64,000 nucleotides of DNA from Cryomorpha sp963741985 (GCA_963741985.1 CAVUKD010000004.1:744001-808000), one strand, 5' to 3'. Counted from the stretch's first letter, positions 24,650 through 34,404 are shown. Made by a program: numbers and translations. Notes: generated by a model from the letters alone, not told the origin.

Positions 24650-26122
24650 ATGACGTTTCTCAAAAGCACATTTTGCATCCTTTTCATAGGGATTGCCTTA
24701 GCTAGTACTGCCCAAAATGACGCTGATGTTCAGCGCTATTCATCTCAATATGTATTCGGAACAGCTCGTTTTAACGGAATTGGAGGGGCCATGGGAGCAT
24801 TAGGTGGCGACATGTCCGCAACCCATATCAACCCCGCAAGTTTGGGAATGTATCGTTTTGGAACTATTTCGTTTACCCCGGCAATCGAATGGAATACCAT
24901 CGAATCTAATTTAAATAGATCAACTTTAAGTGATGCGAAAGTAACTCCGGTAGTCAATAATATTGGTTTTGTTCTAGCGAGTGAGCTTAAAGACCCCTAT
25001 TGGAAATATTTCAATTTTGGCGTTTCTTACAATCGGTTGAACACGTTTAACGATCAATTAAAAACATACTCCCAAATTCCGTTGAACGAGTCGCTTATGC
25101 AAGATTTCGCTTTGGAGGCAAATGGCTCAATTCCCGGAGACCTTTCGGAATATAGCTCCGGACTCGCCTGGGAGGGATATGTGATTGATCAACCGGATAC
25201 GATAAACCACCAATATGTTGGCAGGGTGACAGATGGTGAAATGAAACAAGAACAAACTGCCGTACGCAGCGGTAGGCTTTCAGAAACTTCGATCAATTTT
25301 GGAACTAATTATGATAATATTTTTTATTTAGGTGCCTCGCTTAATTTTCAATCAGTAGCCTATAAGTCAGTTGTTGAAACTACTGAAACTCCCACCGACC
25401 AGGTAACAGATTTGATTTCTTATTCTTTTCGTGAGGAGCTTAAGACCGAAGGTGTTGGATTTAATTTTAAGCTGGGTGGTATCATCAAGGCCGGTAAAAT
25501 CCTACGTTTTGGTGCATCTATGCAGACTCCTACAACTTTTTCTCTTACTGACAATTTTCAAAATACCTTAAGGAGTCAACTTAAGCCGAATGAGACCAAT
25601 ACCCCCAACAACGATCTTCAGTCATCAGTAGGAGTTTTTGATTATCGTCTTAAAACTCCTTGGCGATTCATGGCAAGTGCTGCAGGCATTATTGGAAAAA
25701 AAGGACTTGTTTCTGTGCAGTATGAATTTGCTGATTTTGGATCTGGAGAACTTAAAAATGCTAAGACGGGTGGATATGATGGCAATTTTGGCAATGCCAA
25801 TAATACAATCGCGGACTCTTACGGATATTCCAATATCATTCGTGCCGGAGGGGAATACCGGGCAACAGAAAGTATATACTTTCGTGCAGGTTTTGCGTAT
25901 TTCAGCAATCCAAATAAAGCGAATGAAACTTTTGGCCTGGCAAACCTGAACCGCTACCAATATAGCGGAGGTTTAGGATATCGTGCCGCAAGCTGGAATA
26001 TTGATCTGGCCTACCAATTGGCACAGGTGGAAGAACTCTATCTCACCAATAATTCTTCTAACCTCGGTACCTTGAAAGATAACTATACCAATATCGCTCT
26101 GACCATCGGCTTCAGATTGTAA
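24650..26122 (+). CDS. OmpP1/FadL/TodX-family outer-membrane transporter
   Basis: This 490-residue barrel protein has a signal peptide (ending LASTAQ). Its N-terminal hatch region has the FadL hallmark: RFNGIGGAMGALGGDMSATH followed by INPASLG. The rest is alternating strands with an aromatic C-terminus (IALTIGFRL). FadL proteins carry long-chain fatty acids and other hydrophobic compounds across the outer membrane; the substrate here is unknown. It follows the Gly/Tyr-rich lipoprotein and ends at a bidirectional terminator. Confidence 0.85.
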   Translation: MTFLKSTFCILFIGIALASTAQNDADVQRYSSQYVFGTARFNGIGGAMGALGGDMSATHINPASLGMYRFGTISFTPAIEWNTIESNLNRSTLSDAKVTPVVNNIGFVLASELKDPYWKYFNFGVSYNRLNTFNDQLKTYSQIPLNESLMQDFALEANGSIPGDLSEYSSGLAWEGYVIDQPDTINHQYVGRVTDGEMKQEQTAVRSGRLSETSINFGTNYDNIFYLGASLNFQSVAYKSVVETTETPTDQVTDLISYSFREELKTEGVGFNFKLGGIIKAGKILRFGASMQTPTTFSLTDNFQNTLRSQLKPNETNTPNNDLQSSVGVFDYRLKTPWRFMASAAGIIGKKGLVSVQYEFADFGSGELKNAKTGGYDGNFGNANNTIADSYGYSNIIRAGGEYRATESIYFRAGFAYFSNPNKANETFGLANLNRYQYSGGLGYRAASWNIDLAYQLAQVEELYLTNNSSNLGTLKDNYTNIALTIGFRL

Positions 26123-26175
26123 TTCTGATTACGCTCCTTTTCAAACAAAAGAATTTCTTGAGATTATCCACAAAA

Positions 26176-26203
26176 AAAAGTCCCGTATAGCAACGGGACT
26201 TTT
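26176..26203. terminator. Bidirectional terminator
   Basis: An 11-base perfect stem (AAAAGTCCCGT with ACGGGACTTTT) has a six-base loop and A/T runs on both sides. It serves the FadL-family gene from the left and the coiled-coil gene from the right. Confidence 0.85.
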
Positions 26204-26230
26204 CTTTATAGGGTTCTCAAAAAAAAAAAA

Positions 26231-27019
26231 TTATTTCATCAATTTAGCGATCAGAGTATCCATTTTATCTTGCTCTTCCTGTGCCAATTCGGCATCGACT
26301 AGGATACGCCCACTGTGCTCATCTACAATGATTTTCTGACGGGCAGCTACATCCAATTGGCGTTGGGGTGGAATTTTGATATAAGATCCGGCTGAAGCTT
26401 GACGGTCGATTGGAACTACCGCCAATCCGTTTTTCGAACCATTTCGAATACGGCGGTAGGCAGCCACGAGGCGCTCATCAATTTTCTTTTCAGCTTCTTC
26501 CGATTTACTCAAAAGCGCTTCTTCTTCCTTTTTGGTCTCGCTGATGATTTCATCCAATTCTTTCTGCTTGGTCTGCAGGTCTTTTTTACGACCTTTCAAC
26601 TCTTCGTCGGTTGCTTCCAAAATTTCTTTCTTGGCATCGATTTTAGCTTTGAATTCTTTAATTCGCTTTTCAGCCAATTTTATCTCTAAATCCTGAAATT
26701 CAAGTTCTTTACTCAATGACTCAAATTCTCGATTGTTCCGAACGTTATCTTGTTGCTCTTTGTATTTTTTGATTAGAGCTTTCGAATCGGTAATCGCGTT
26801 TTTCTTATTCGTGATTTCTTCGTTGATGCTATCCGCTTCGGCACGCATCTTTTCCAGGCGCGTTTCCAATCCGGCAATATCATCTTCCAAATCTTCTACT
26901 TCGAGCGGTAACTCACCGCGTACAGTTCTGATTTTATCAATGCGTGAGTCGATCAATTGTAGGTTATAGAGTGCGCGCAGTTTCTCTTCAGGTGAGAGCG
27001 TTTTTTTTGTAGTTGCCAT
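26231..27019 (-). CDS. CT398-like coiled-coil protein with a cysteine-less zinc ribbon
   Basis: The first 180 of 262 residues form a long coiled-coil hairpin (heptads of Leu/Ile with Glu/Lys), beginning LRALYNLQLIDSRIDKIR. The C-terminal part, IPPQRQLDVAARQKIIVDEH followed by SGRILVD, is clearly the zinc-ribbon segment of this family. The four usual cysteines are replaced: the first CxxC region reads ASAGS and the second DEHS. Zinc binding is therefore impossible, although the fold appears kept. Function is unknown. It lies 3 bases after the Nif3-like gene; the two form a conserved Bacteroidota pair. Confidence 0.85.
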   Translation of the reverse strand: MATTKKTLSPEEKLRALYNLQLIDSRIDKIRTVRGELPLEVEDLEDDIAGLETRLEKMRAEADSINEEITNKKNAITDSKALIKKYKEQQDNVRNNREFESLSKELEFQDLEIKLAEKRIKEFKAKIDAKKEILEATDEELKGRKKDLQTKQKELDEIISETKKEEEALLSKSEEAEKKIDERLVAAYRRIRNGSKNGLAVVPIDRQASAGSYIKIPPQRQLDVAARQKIIVDEHSGRILVDAELAQEEQDKMDTLIAKLMK

Positions 27020-27022
27020 ATA

Positions 27023-28120
27023 TTAAATATAATGGATGGGATTTGTGTTTACTTCCGTTAAATGGGTGGCAAAAGTACTAAATTTTTTGCGTATTTTTTC
27101 AGCAATTAAATCAATTGTAAATCGCTCACTTTCATAATGGCCGATATCGGCAATTACAATCTCATTTTCAGCATCAAAAAACTCGTGGTATTTGAAATCT
27201 CCGGTAATAAATATATCTGCTTTTTGCCTTTTGGCAGCTTGAAGTAAAAAACTTCCGGAACCTCCACAGACAGCTACTTTTCGAATAGTCTCCGACCCCA
27301 ATGAAGTGCATTTTATCACTTCCAATTTCATTTCTTCTTTTAGCAATTTTATAAATTCCATAGGGCCTATTTCCTCCGGTAAATAACCAATCATTCCTGA
27401 TCCCACATATTGATTTTTGTTCTCAATCGGCTGAATAAAATAAGCTACTTCTTCATATGGATGCACTTTTTTTAACGTATCCAATACCTTGTCTCGCAAA
27501 AAAACAGGAATCATTATTTCAATTCTCATTTCTTCTTCATGGTGTGGAGTTCCCACTTTTCCGAGTGTAGGATTAGCTCCTTCCCGGGCTGTATAAGTTC
27601 CCTCTCCGGAAATATTGAAGCTGCACCCCGTATAATTACCAATCTGTCCGGCTCCAATTTCAAAGATGGCATTCCTGACCTCATTCGCCTGTTCGACGGG
27701 AACGAAAAATACCAGTTTTTCAAGATTCTGACCTTTTGGAGATAGTATCTCTGTATCCTTCAAGCCGATTAAATCACATATCTTCTTGTTCACTCCATCG
27801 CTTACATTATCCAAATTCGTATGAATAGCATAAAGTGCAATATCATTTTTGATTGCCATGGCTACTGTGCGCTCCACATAATTTGATCCGTTAAATCTTT
27901 TGAGTCCTTTAAAAAGTATAGGATGATGACTTATGACCAAATTGCAACCTTTTGCAATTGCCTCTTTCACAACATCCTCTGTGCAGTCCAGACTGATTAA
28001 AACAGAAGTAATCTCAACGTCTTGATTGCCAACGAGCAAGCCAACATTATCGTATGATTCAGCAATTGCCGTAGGAGCCCACTCTTCAAGCGAATGAATT
28101 ATATCTTTGATGCGTATCAT
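27023..28120 (-). CDS. Nif3-like dinuclear metal center protein
   Basis: This 365-residue protein is of the YqfO/NIF3 type. The N-terminal metal-binding part has ISHHPILFKG and IHTNLDN, and the C-terminal part has FITGDFKYHEF and IGHYESE, whose His and Glu residues complete the two-metal site. The middle insertion (about residues 135-235) is the CutA/PII-like domain of the longer family members. It is sometimes annotated as GTP cyclohydrolase 1 type 2, which is not well supported. It is the first gene of the pair with the coiled-coil protein. Confidence 0.9.
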   Translation of the reverse strand: MIRIKDIIHSLEEWAPTAIAESYDNVGLLVGNQDVEITSVLISLDCTEDVVKEAIAKGCNLVISHHPILFKGLKRFNGSNYVERTVAMAIKNDIALYAIHTNLDNVSDGVNKKICDLIGLKDTEILSPKGQNLEKLVFFVPVEQANEVRNAIFEIGAGQIGNYTGCSFNISGEGTYTAREGANPTLGKVGTPHHEEEMRIEIMIPVFLRDKVLDTLKKVHPYEEVAYFIQPIENKNQYVGSGMIGYLPEEIGPMEFIKLLKEEMKLEVIKCTSLGSETIRKVAVCGGSGSFLLQAAKRQKADIFITGDFKYHEFFDAENEIVIADIGHYESERFTIDLIAEKIRKKFSTFATHLTEVNTNPIHYI

Positions 28121-28151
28121 TTTGAAATTTAATTTAGTTGATTTCCGAGAG

Positions 28152-28159
28152 CAAACTTA
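28152..28159 (-). promoter_or_regulatory. Candidate -7 element of the Nif3-like gene
   Basis: The minus strand reads TAAGTTTG, a match to TAnnTTTG, 31 bases before the start at 28120, in the 43-base gap to the divergent lpxK. Confidence 0.4.
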
Positions 28160-28163
28160 AGCA

Positions 28164-29207
28164 ATGAAAAAGTTACGTGTACTACTTCTTCCCCTCTCCT
28201 GGCTCTATGGACTTATTCTATGGTTGCGGAACATTGCCTATAATTTGGGACTATTCAAAACTTACCATCCAGATATAAAAACCATTGCAATTGGAAACAT
28301 CGCACTTGGAGGAACTGGAAAAACTCCTCATATTGAATATATAATTCTTCTATTAAAGGGAAAAAAAGTGGCCGTTTTAAGCCGGGGATATGGACGTGAA
28401 TCTGAAGGTACAATCCTAGTGAGACCCTACATGACAGCTATTTTGTGTGGAGATGAACCTTTGCAAATTGCCCGTAAGTTTCCGCAAACGCCTGTAGTTG
28501 TGGATCACGACAGACGACGAGGTATTCAGTTCATTCAAAAAACGATTCCTGAAGTGGAAATCATATTGCTTGATGACGCACTTCAGCATCGAAAAATAGC
28601 GGCTGGCCTGAATATTGTGCTGACTACTTTTCAAAAACCATTCTACGATGACCATTATTTGCCCGCGGGAAATCTTCGCGATCATAAAATTAGAGCAAAA
28701 GATGCAAATTTGATTATTGTGACCAAATGCCCTCAAAAAGTGGATGTCTCAAAACGGATTGAAATAAAAGGGCGATTGAATAAATATAGTCGTGAGGTGG
28801 TGTTTGACAAAGTCATCTACAAAAGTATTATCCCAATAGATAACAGGACATTACATCCCATTACCGCCTTCGAAAAAATACTGGTTGTAACAGGTATAGC
28901 ATCTCCTATTTATTTTTTAAAAGCTGTTAAATCTGAATTCAATGTCACCGCTCATTTTGAGTACAGCGATCACTATAGTTTCAAAGCGTCTGATCTGGCT
29001 CGTTTTCGCAAATTTATTGGTAGCTTTGCCCCGGGCAAAATTGCGATCTTAACTACTGAAAAAGACGCGATGCGCTTACTGAACACAAAAGATAAAACGG
29101 ATGATGAGCCGTTGCCAATTTTTTATTGGGAAATCGGGCTCGATCCGGATGAGGATAAAACGAAATTAGACAACTTTATATTAGACTATGCCAGCCAACC
29201 TGAATGA
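28164..29207 (+). CDS. lpxK: Tetraacyldisaccharide 4'-kinase
   Basis: LpxK phosphorylates the lipid A precursor at the 4' position on the inner face of the inner membrane. The 347 residues have an N-terminal membrane-associated helix (about 5-25), the Walker A motif as GNIALGGTGKTPH (about 47-59), LSRGYGR, DDALQHRKI and a C-terminal TTEKDAMRL, all typical. It overlaps the following purine nucleoside phosphorylase gene by 20 bases. Confidence 0.93.
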   Translation: MKKLRVLLLPLSWLYGLILWLRNIAYNLGLFKTYHPDIKTIAIGNIALGGTGKTPHIEYIILLLKGKKVAVLSRGYGRESEGTILVRPYMTAILCGDEPLQIARKFPQTPVVVDHDRRRGIQFIQKTIPEVEIILLDDALQHRKIAAGLNIVLTTFQKPFYDDHYLPAGNLRDHKIRAKDANLIIVTKCPQKVDVSKRIEIKGRLNKYSREVVFDKVIYKSIIPIDNRTLHPITAFEKILVVTGIASPIYFLKAVKSEFNVTAHFEYSDHYSFKASDLARFRKFIGSFAPGKIAILTTEKDAMRLLNTKDKTDDEPLPIFYWEIGLDPDEDKTKLDNFILDYASQPE

Positions 29208-30000
29208 CACTCTTGAATTTTTAAAATCAAAACTCCCCTACACACCCGAAATTGGAATTATTCTTGGCTCTGGCCTCGGTGAACTGGCTGATGAGATAGA
29301 AATAGATATTGCAATTCCATATGCTGATATTCCGGGATTTCCTACTTCCACCGTTACTGGCCACAGAGGAGATTTGATTTTAGGGAAATTTGGAGGAAAA
29401 AATGTTATGGCCTTTCGCGGTCGTTTTCATTTTTATGAAGGCTACACCATGGGCCAGGTGGTAATGCCTGTGCGGGCTATGGCACTTCTTGGTGCCAAAT
29501 ATCTTATCGTTTCCAATGCCTGCGGTGGTGTAAATCCCAAACAAGAAATCGGTGATATAATGTTTATAAGCGATCATATAAATCTTTTCCCAACCAATCC
29601 TTTGATGGGTCCTAATAATGACGCATGGGGTACTCGCTTTCCAGACATGAGCAAAGCATACAGCCCTGCCCTATTAGAAAAGGGCCTTAAAGCTGCGAGA
29701 GAATTAAATACGCATGTAATTACCGGAGTATATGCCGGATTAACAGGTCCCTGTCTCGAAACTCCTGCCGAATACAAATATATTCAGATTATAGGTGCCG
29801 ATGCTGTAGGAATGAGCACTGTGCCAGAAGTAATCGCTGCAAACCATATGGGAATGGAATGTTTTGGCGTAAGCGTAATAACAGATATCGGGGTAGAAGG
29901 ACGAATCGTTGAGACAACCCATGCAGATGTCGTTAAGGCGGCTCAGGAATCATCCAAAAGATTGCTCCCGATTATCAAAAGGCTTATCGAAACAATATGA
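29188..30000 (+). CDS. Purine nucleoside phosphorylase (type I trimeric)
   Basis: The enzyme splits inosine and guanosine with phosphate. The 270 residues carry IILGSGLGELADEI (phosphate loop), TVTGHRGDLILG, VMAFRGRFHFYEGY, SNACGGVN, GVYAGLTGPCLETPAEY and VGMSTVPEVIAANH, as in trimeric PNP-I. The start overlaps lpxK by 20 bases and the stop overlaps gatB (ATGA), so the run of genes is tightly coupled. Confidence 0.94.
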   Translation: MPANLNDTLEFLKSKLPYTPEIGIILGSGLGELADEIEIDIAIPYADIPGFPTSTVTGHRGDLILGKFGGKNVMAFRGRFHFYEGYTMGQVVMPVRAMALLGAKYLIVSNACGGVNPKQEIGDIMFISDHINLFPTNPLMGPNNDAWGTRFPDMSKAYSPALLEKGLKAARELNTHVITGVYAGLTGPCLETPAEYKYIQIIGADAVGMSTVPEVIAANHMGMECFGVSVITDIGVEGRIVETTHADVVKAAQESSKRLLPIIKRLIETI

Positions 30001-31463
30001 ATACTGTCTCTCCCGAAATTGAAGACAAATATCAACTCGTAGTCGGTCTGGAAGTACACGCCCAATTGACTACGCTCTCCAAAGCTTATGCCGGTGATGT
30101 CAATGCTTTTGGAAGCTTGCCCAATTCGAATACGAGTCCGCTTACACTCGGCCATCCCGGCACATTACCACGCATAAATGAAAAAGTGATAGAGTATGCC
30201 ATAAAAATGGGCTTGGCTACCGAATGCAAGATTACTGAGGATATGCACTTCGCCCGTAAGAATTACTTCTACGCCGATTTGCCGAAAGGCTACCAAATTA
30301 CTCAAGATACTACGCCGATTTGCACGCTTGGAAAACTGTTGGTGAAAGATGCGGAAAACCGTGATAAAACAATCGGAATCACCCGAATACACATTGAGGA
30401 AGATGCCGGCAAAAGTATCCACGATCAGGATCCATACAATACCCTAATCGATTTGAATCGTGCCGGAGTTCCACTGATAGAAATCGTGTCTGAACCTGAT
30501 CTTCGTTCAAGCGAAGAAGCATATAATTACCTGTCAGAGATTCGCAGACTCGTGCGCTATCTCGAGATTTGCGATGGCAATATGGAAGAGGGAAGTATGC
30601 GCTGCGACGCAAACGTTTCCGTGATGTTAAAAGGGTCGAAAACTTTTGGAAATCGCTGTGAGGTCAAAAATATGAACTCTCTTCGAAATGTTCAGCGCGC
30701 TATCGAATTCGAAATGAACCGTCAGATCGAAATTATTGAAAATGGAGGTAAAGTTCATCAGCAAACGCGCAGTTTTGATGCAGCGAAAGGAATAACTTTT
30801 GCGCTCCGGGATAAGGAAGATGCCCATGATTACCGTTATTTCCCAGAGCCTGATATCCAACCACTTAAGGTACAGAAAGAAGAGATCGAAGCTATTCGAA
30901 AAAGTATGCCACCATTACCCAGAATGCTATTTGAAAAATACACGGGCGAGCTGGGTTTGTCGGAATACGATGCTAATATTTTGGTAGATGCCAAGCCGAT
31001 AGTGCTCTATTATGAAGAATTAATCGGGCTTACCAAAAACTATAAATCTGCGGCTAACTGGCTGATGGGCGAAGTAAAATCTTATCTGAATCAATCTGCA
31101 ACATCGATTGAAGATTTTCCGATACGGCCTAAAAATATTGCCGAGCTCATCGCATTGATTGATGAAAACCTTATTAACAATACCATCGCAGCTCAACAAC
31201 TATTTCCAAAAATGCTGGAACATCCGGAACTTTCACCGCGAGAAATTGCCGAATCGGAGAATCTTTTGCAAAAAAGCGATGATGATTGGTTGCTCAACCT
31301 TGCTCAGGAAGCCATAGCCATGTATCCCGATAAGGTGCAGGCATATAAAAATGGGAATAAAGGGCTTTTAGGTTTGTTTATGGGCGAAATGATGAAGCTT
31401 TCTAATCGAAAAGCAAATCCTAAAATGTCGAGCGAAATTCTTAAAAAATTATTAGATCAATGA
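29997..31463 (+). CDS. gatB: Asp-tRNA(Asn)/Glu-tRNA(Gln) amidotransferase subunit B
   Basis: GatB is the kinase/tRNA-binding subunit of the amidotransferase that makes Gln-tRNA(Gln) or Asn-tRNA(Asn). The 488 residues begin YQLVVGLEVHAQL and contain ARKNYFYADLPKGYQI, RAGVPLIEIVSEPDL, EGSMRCDANVSV and NRCEVKNMNS, the family signatures, plus the C-terminal YqeY-like helical tail. gatA and gatC are not in the window. It overlaps its neighbours by 4 bases at both ends. Confidence 0.96.
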   Translation: MNTVSPEIEDKYQLVVGLEVHAQLTTLSKAYAGDVNAFGSLPNSNTSPLTLGHPGTLPRINEKVIEYAIKMGLATECKITEDMHFARKNYFYADLPKGYQITQDTTPICTLGKLLVKDAENRDKTIGITRIHIEEDAGKSIHDQDPYNTLIDLNRAGVPLIEIVSEPDLRSSEEAYNYLSEIRRLVRYLEICDGNMEEGSMRCDANVSVMLKGSKTFGNRCEVKNMNSLRNVQRAIEFEMNRQIEIIENGGKVHQQTRSFDAAKGITFALRDKEDAHDYRYFPEPDIQPLKVQKEEIEAIRKSMPPLPRMLFEKYTGELGLSEYDANILVDAKPIVLYYEELIGLTKNYKSAANWLMGEVKSYLNQSATSIEDFPIRPKNIAELIALIDENLINNTIAAQQLFPKMLEHPELSPREIAESENLLQKSDDDWLLNLAQEAIAMYPDKVQAYKNGNKGLLGLFMGEMMKLSNRKANPKMSSEILKKLLDQ

Positions 31464-32593
31464 AAAATGTAATTAAAGCATTTGTGCCACTTGTGGCTTT
31501 AGTTAGTATTGCTGGATGCAGCTCCAACTCAAATATACCCACAGTAAGTGGGACTATTGAACATGCCGCCGGTCGTAAGATTAGTCTTATCGGTTTTAAT
31601 GAAGGGCAAACAGATACCGTGGCAACAGCAGTTTTGGGAGATGATGGAAAATTCAGCATTCCGGTAAATGCCGGTCCACTATCATTTTATGCTCTTTCTA
31701 TTGGTCAAAGCGGTTCGATTGTGCTTGCCTTCGATAGCACCCAGTCTCCGGTCATAGACGCTGATCTTGAAGATGTTAATGAAACTTATGAAGTTTCTAA
31801 TTCAAAGGACAGCAAGGAAATCCGGGATCTTTTTGTAAATGTGGTACCCTATGAAAGACAAATGGACTCACTAAGATCACTATTGCAAAACGCTACAAAA
31901 GAGAAAAATAATAGCGGTCGACTCAATTACAGCATGGAGTACAATGATCTCCTGACAAAGTATAAAAATCTGCTCCTCGAACAGATTGACGAAGACAGTA
32001 CCAGTATCGCCAATTACACAATACTTCAACGGTTGGACCCGGAGGAAGACTTTGCGTATTTCGTAAAAGTTCGCAATGGATTGGAACCCCGATTAAAAGG
32101 CAATTTCTTTTATGAGCAATTAGCCAATAGAGTCGCTCAAATGGAAGCGCAGCAAAAAGCCGAGGCCGCATTTGCACCTGGTGCCGTTGCTCCGGATATT
32201 GTCCTGCCTAATCCTGATGGAAAAGAGATCGCCCTTTCTTCGCTAAGAGGCAAGTATGTCCTGATCGATTTCTGGGCTTCTTGGTGTAAACCTTGTCGAA
32301 TGGAAAATCCAAATGTGGTAAAGCTTTATAAAAAATATTCGAAGGATAAATTTGAAATTTTAGGTGTTTCGCTGGACCGGAAAAAAGAGAATTGGTTGAA
32401 AGCGATTAAGGATGACAAATTGATGTGGCCCCAAGTAAGTGATTTAAAATACTGGAATTCGGCAGCAGCTAAACTCTACAATATTACATCCATTCCGCAT
32501 ACAGTACTTGTAGGACCCGATGGGAAAATTGTAGCTACAAAACTGCGTGGCCCTTCCTTGGAGAATAAACTTGAAGAACTTTTCGGACATTAA
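31460..32593 (+). CDS. TlpA-type thiol:disulfide lipoprotein with DUF4369 domain
   Basis: The signal peptide ends in a lipobox (VSIAGC, Cys20). A DUF4369-type beta domain (about residues 28-125), a helical linker and a C-terminal thioredoxin domain (about 240-377) follow. The active site is FWASWCKPCRMENP with Cys276 and Cys279, and the cis-Pro is in ITSIPHTVLVGPDGKI. It should act as a reductase or oxidase of thiols outside the inner membrane. It overlaps gatB by 4 bases. Confidence 0.88.
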   Translation: MKNVIKAFVPLVALVSIAGCSSNSNIPTVSGTIEHAAGRKISLIGFNEGQTDTVATAVLGDDGKFSIPVNAGPLSFYALSIGQSGSIVLAFDSTQSPVIDADLEDVNETYEVSNSKDSKEIRDLFVNVVPYERQMDSLRSLLQNATKEKNNSGRLNYSMEYNDLLTKYKNLLLEQIDEDSTSIANYTILQRLDPEEDFAYFVKVRNGLEPRLKGNFFYEQLANRVAQMEAQQKAEAAFAPGAVAPDIVLPNPDGKEIALSSLRGKYVLIDFWASWCKPCRMENPNVVKLYKKYSKDKFEILGVSLDRKKENWLKAIKDDKLMWPQVSDLKYWNSAAAKLYNITSIPHTVLVGPDGKIVATKLRGPSLENKLEELFGH

Positions 32594-32606
32594 TTTGAAG
32601 AAATAA

Positions 32607-33377
32607 ATGGCCGGCACGTATTATTTTGCATCTGATTTTCATCTTGGAGCACCCGATAAAAAGAGCAGTTTCGAGCGAGAGAAAAGAATTGTTGCCTGGC
32701 TCGATGAAATTAAAGAAGACGTAACCGAGCTATTTATTCTCGGTGATGTCTTCGATTTTTGGTTTGAATACAAGCATGTCGTACCCCGCGGATTCGTGCG
32801 GCTGATGGGGAAGATTGCCGAAATAAGTGATAAAGGTATACCCATCCACTGGTTTATTGGAAATCACGACATGTGGATTTTCGATTATCTTCCCGAAGAA
32901 TTAAACGTAACCTTACATCGCGACCCGATTCAGCGGACGCTCAATGGAAAGAAATTCTATATAGGGCATGGGGATGGTTTAGGCCCCGGTGATTACGGAT
33001 ATAAATTTATCAAGAAAGTCTTTCGATCCACCTTTTCGCAATGGTTATTCGCAAGACTTCATCCCGGTCTTGGGATTGGTCTGGCTAATTATTTTTCATC
33101 TAAAAGCCGAAAAACAAGTCAGGAAGACGACAAGAAATTTTTGGGTAAGGAAAATGAATGGCTTGCAATTTACGCTGAAGAAATCGGTGCCACCACTCAG
33201 ATCGATTACTTCGTTTTTGGCCACCGCCACTTACCCATGAAATTACAACTTAAAACGGGAGGTATATACTACAACCTTGGAGATTGGATTAGCAATTTTA
33301 CATATGCGGTGTTAGATGAAAACGGATTTAGACTAAAGGGATATGGTACTAATCCCACAATTTACTCCAATACTTAA
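32607..33377 (+). CDS. lpxH: UDP-2,3-diacylglucosamine diphosphatase, LpxH-type
   Basis: LpxH hydrolyses UDP-2,3-diacylglucosamine to lipid X in lipid A synthesis. The 256-residue metallophosphoesterase shows ASDFHLGAP (residues 8-16), LFILGDVFDFWFEY, WFIGNHDMWIFDY, IGHGDGLGPGDYGY and a C-terminal FGHRHLP, the complete metal-binding set. Bacteroidota use this LpxH-like form. It lies near lpxK, and its 3' end overlaps the convergent gap by 29 bases. Confidence 0.9.
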   Translation: MAGTYYFASDFHLGAPDKKSSFEREKRIVAWLDEIKEDVTELFILGDVFDFWFEYKHVVPRGFVRLMGKIAEISDKGIPIHWFIGNHDMWIFDYLPEELNVTLHRDPIQRTLNGKKFYIGHGDGLGPGDYGYKFIKKVFRSTFSQWLFARLHPGLGIGLANYFSSKSRKTSQEDDKKFLGKENEWLAIYAEEIGATTQIDYFVFGHRHLPMKLQLKTGGIYYNLGDWISNFTYAVLDENGFRLKGYGTNPTIYSNT

Positions 33378-34368
33378 TCAAATCAATAAGCCGGCTTGAA
33401 TAACCAATTTCATTGTCATACCAGCCCACCACCTTCACCATATTTCCGATAACCGAAGTAAGCAGCGAATCAAAAACACACGAATGGCTATTTCCTAAAA
33501 TATCAACACTTACCAATGGTTTCGTAGTATATTCGAGAATACCCTTCCAGGCTCCTTCGTTGGCCGCTAATTGAAACGTACGATTCACTTCTTCCACCGT
33601 CGTTTTCGCTTTCACGATATAGGTAATATCTGTGAGCGATCCATTTGCCACCGGCACCCGAATACCTGCTCCTCCCAATTTTCCATCGAGGTGCGGAAAA
33701 ACACGCGTAATAGCTTTAGCAGCACCAGTCGTAGTTGGTATAATGGATAATGCCGCTGCTCTTCCTCTACGCAAATCATCATGCGGTCGGTCGTGAAGCG
33801 TTTGATCGCTTGTGTAAGAATGAACTGTAGTAATATAGCCACTTTCAACTCTAAAGTTACGATCAATAATATCGACCAACGGAGCAGCACAATTCGTTGT
33901 GCACGAAGCATTTGATATAATTTTCTCAGAACCGTCTAAGGTAGATTCATTGGCCCCCAGGACTATGGTTTTCACATCTTCTCCTTTCGCAACAGCACTG
34001 ATTATCACCCTCTTTGCACCCGATTTCACATGCACCATTGCAGTCTCACTTGTTTTAAAACGACCGGTACACTCGACTACTACATCAACTTTGTACCGTC
34101 CCCAATCCAGCTTTTCGAGTTCAGAAATATTGGTCAATGAAATTTTTTTGGAATTGATAATTAGGGAATTTCCTTCAGATTTTACCGATCCATTCCAGCG
34201 ACCGTGGACACTGTCAAATTCAAATAGATGAGCCAAGGTGGAAGGCTTCCCCAGATCGTTAATCACAACGACCTGTATATTTTGAGAAAAATCACTGGCT
34301 ATCAATTGTCTGAGAAAACCACGACCTATCCTTCCGAAACCATTAATACCAACGCGAATATTTTTCAT
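33349..34368 (-). CDS. gap: Glyceraldehyde-3-phosphate dehydrogenase, type I
   Basis: The enzyme oxidises glyceraldehyde 3-phosphate with NAD(P) and phosphate. The 339 residues show the Rossmann loop NGFGRIGR (9-16), the catalytic NASCTTNCAAP with Cys156, HSYTSDQ, DLRRGRAAA and WYDNEIGYS. The ATG at 34368 is at the exact family N-terminus; the frame upstream runs through the terminator of the neighbouring gene. It may be one of several gap paralogues. Confidence 0.93.
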   Translation of the reverse strand: MKNIRVGINGFGRIGRGFLRQLIASDFSQNIQVVVINDLGKPSTLAHLFEFDSVHGRWNGSVKSEGNSLIINSKKISLTNISELEKLDWGRYKVDVVVECTGRFKTSETAMVHVKSGAKRVIISAVAKGEDVKTIVLGANESTLDGSEKIISNASCTTNCAAPLVDIIDRNFRVESGYITTVHSYTSDQTLHDRPHDDLRRGRAAALSIIPTTTGAAKAITRVFPHLDGKLGGAGIRVPVANGSLTDITYIVKAKTTVEEVNRTFQLAANEGAWKGILEYTTKPLVSVDILGNSHSCVFDSLLTSVIGNMVKVVGWYDNEIGYSSRLIDLIKYWSKLWD

Positions 34369-34380
34369 ATCTACATAAAA

Positions 34381-34404
34381 AAAGGCCTTACAAAGAAGGC
34401 CTTT
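34381..34404 (-). terminator. Terminator of the T9SS cargo gene
   Basis: A 9-base perfect stem (AAAGGCCTT with AAGGCCTTT) with a six-base loop is followed on the minus strand by a run of T. It lies between the cargo gene stop and the gap start. Confidence 0.8.

Noticed and set aside
34381..34404. Palindrome considered as an operator of gap
   Set aside because: Its stem-loop is followed by a T run in the direction of the upstream cargo gene, so a terminator explains it.
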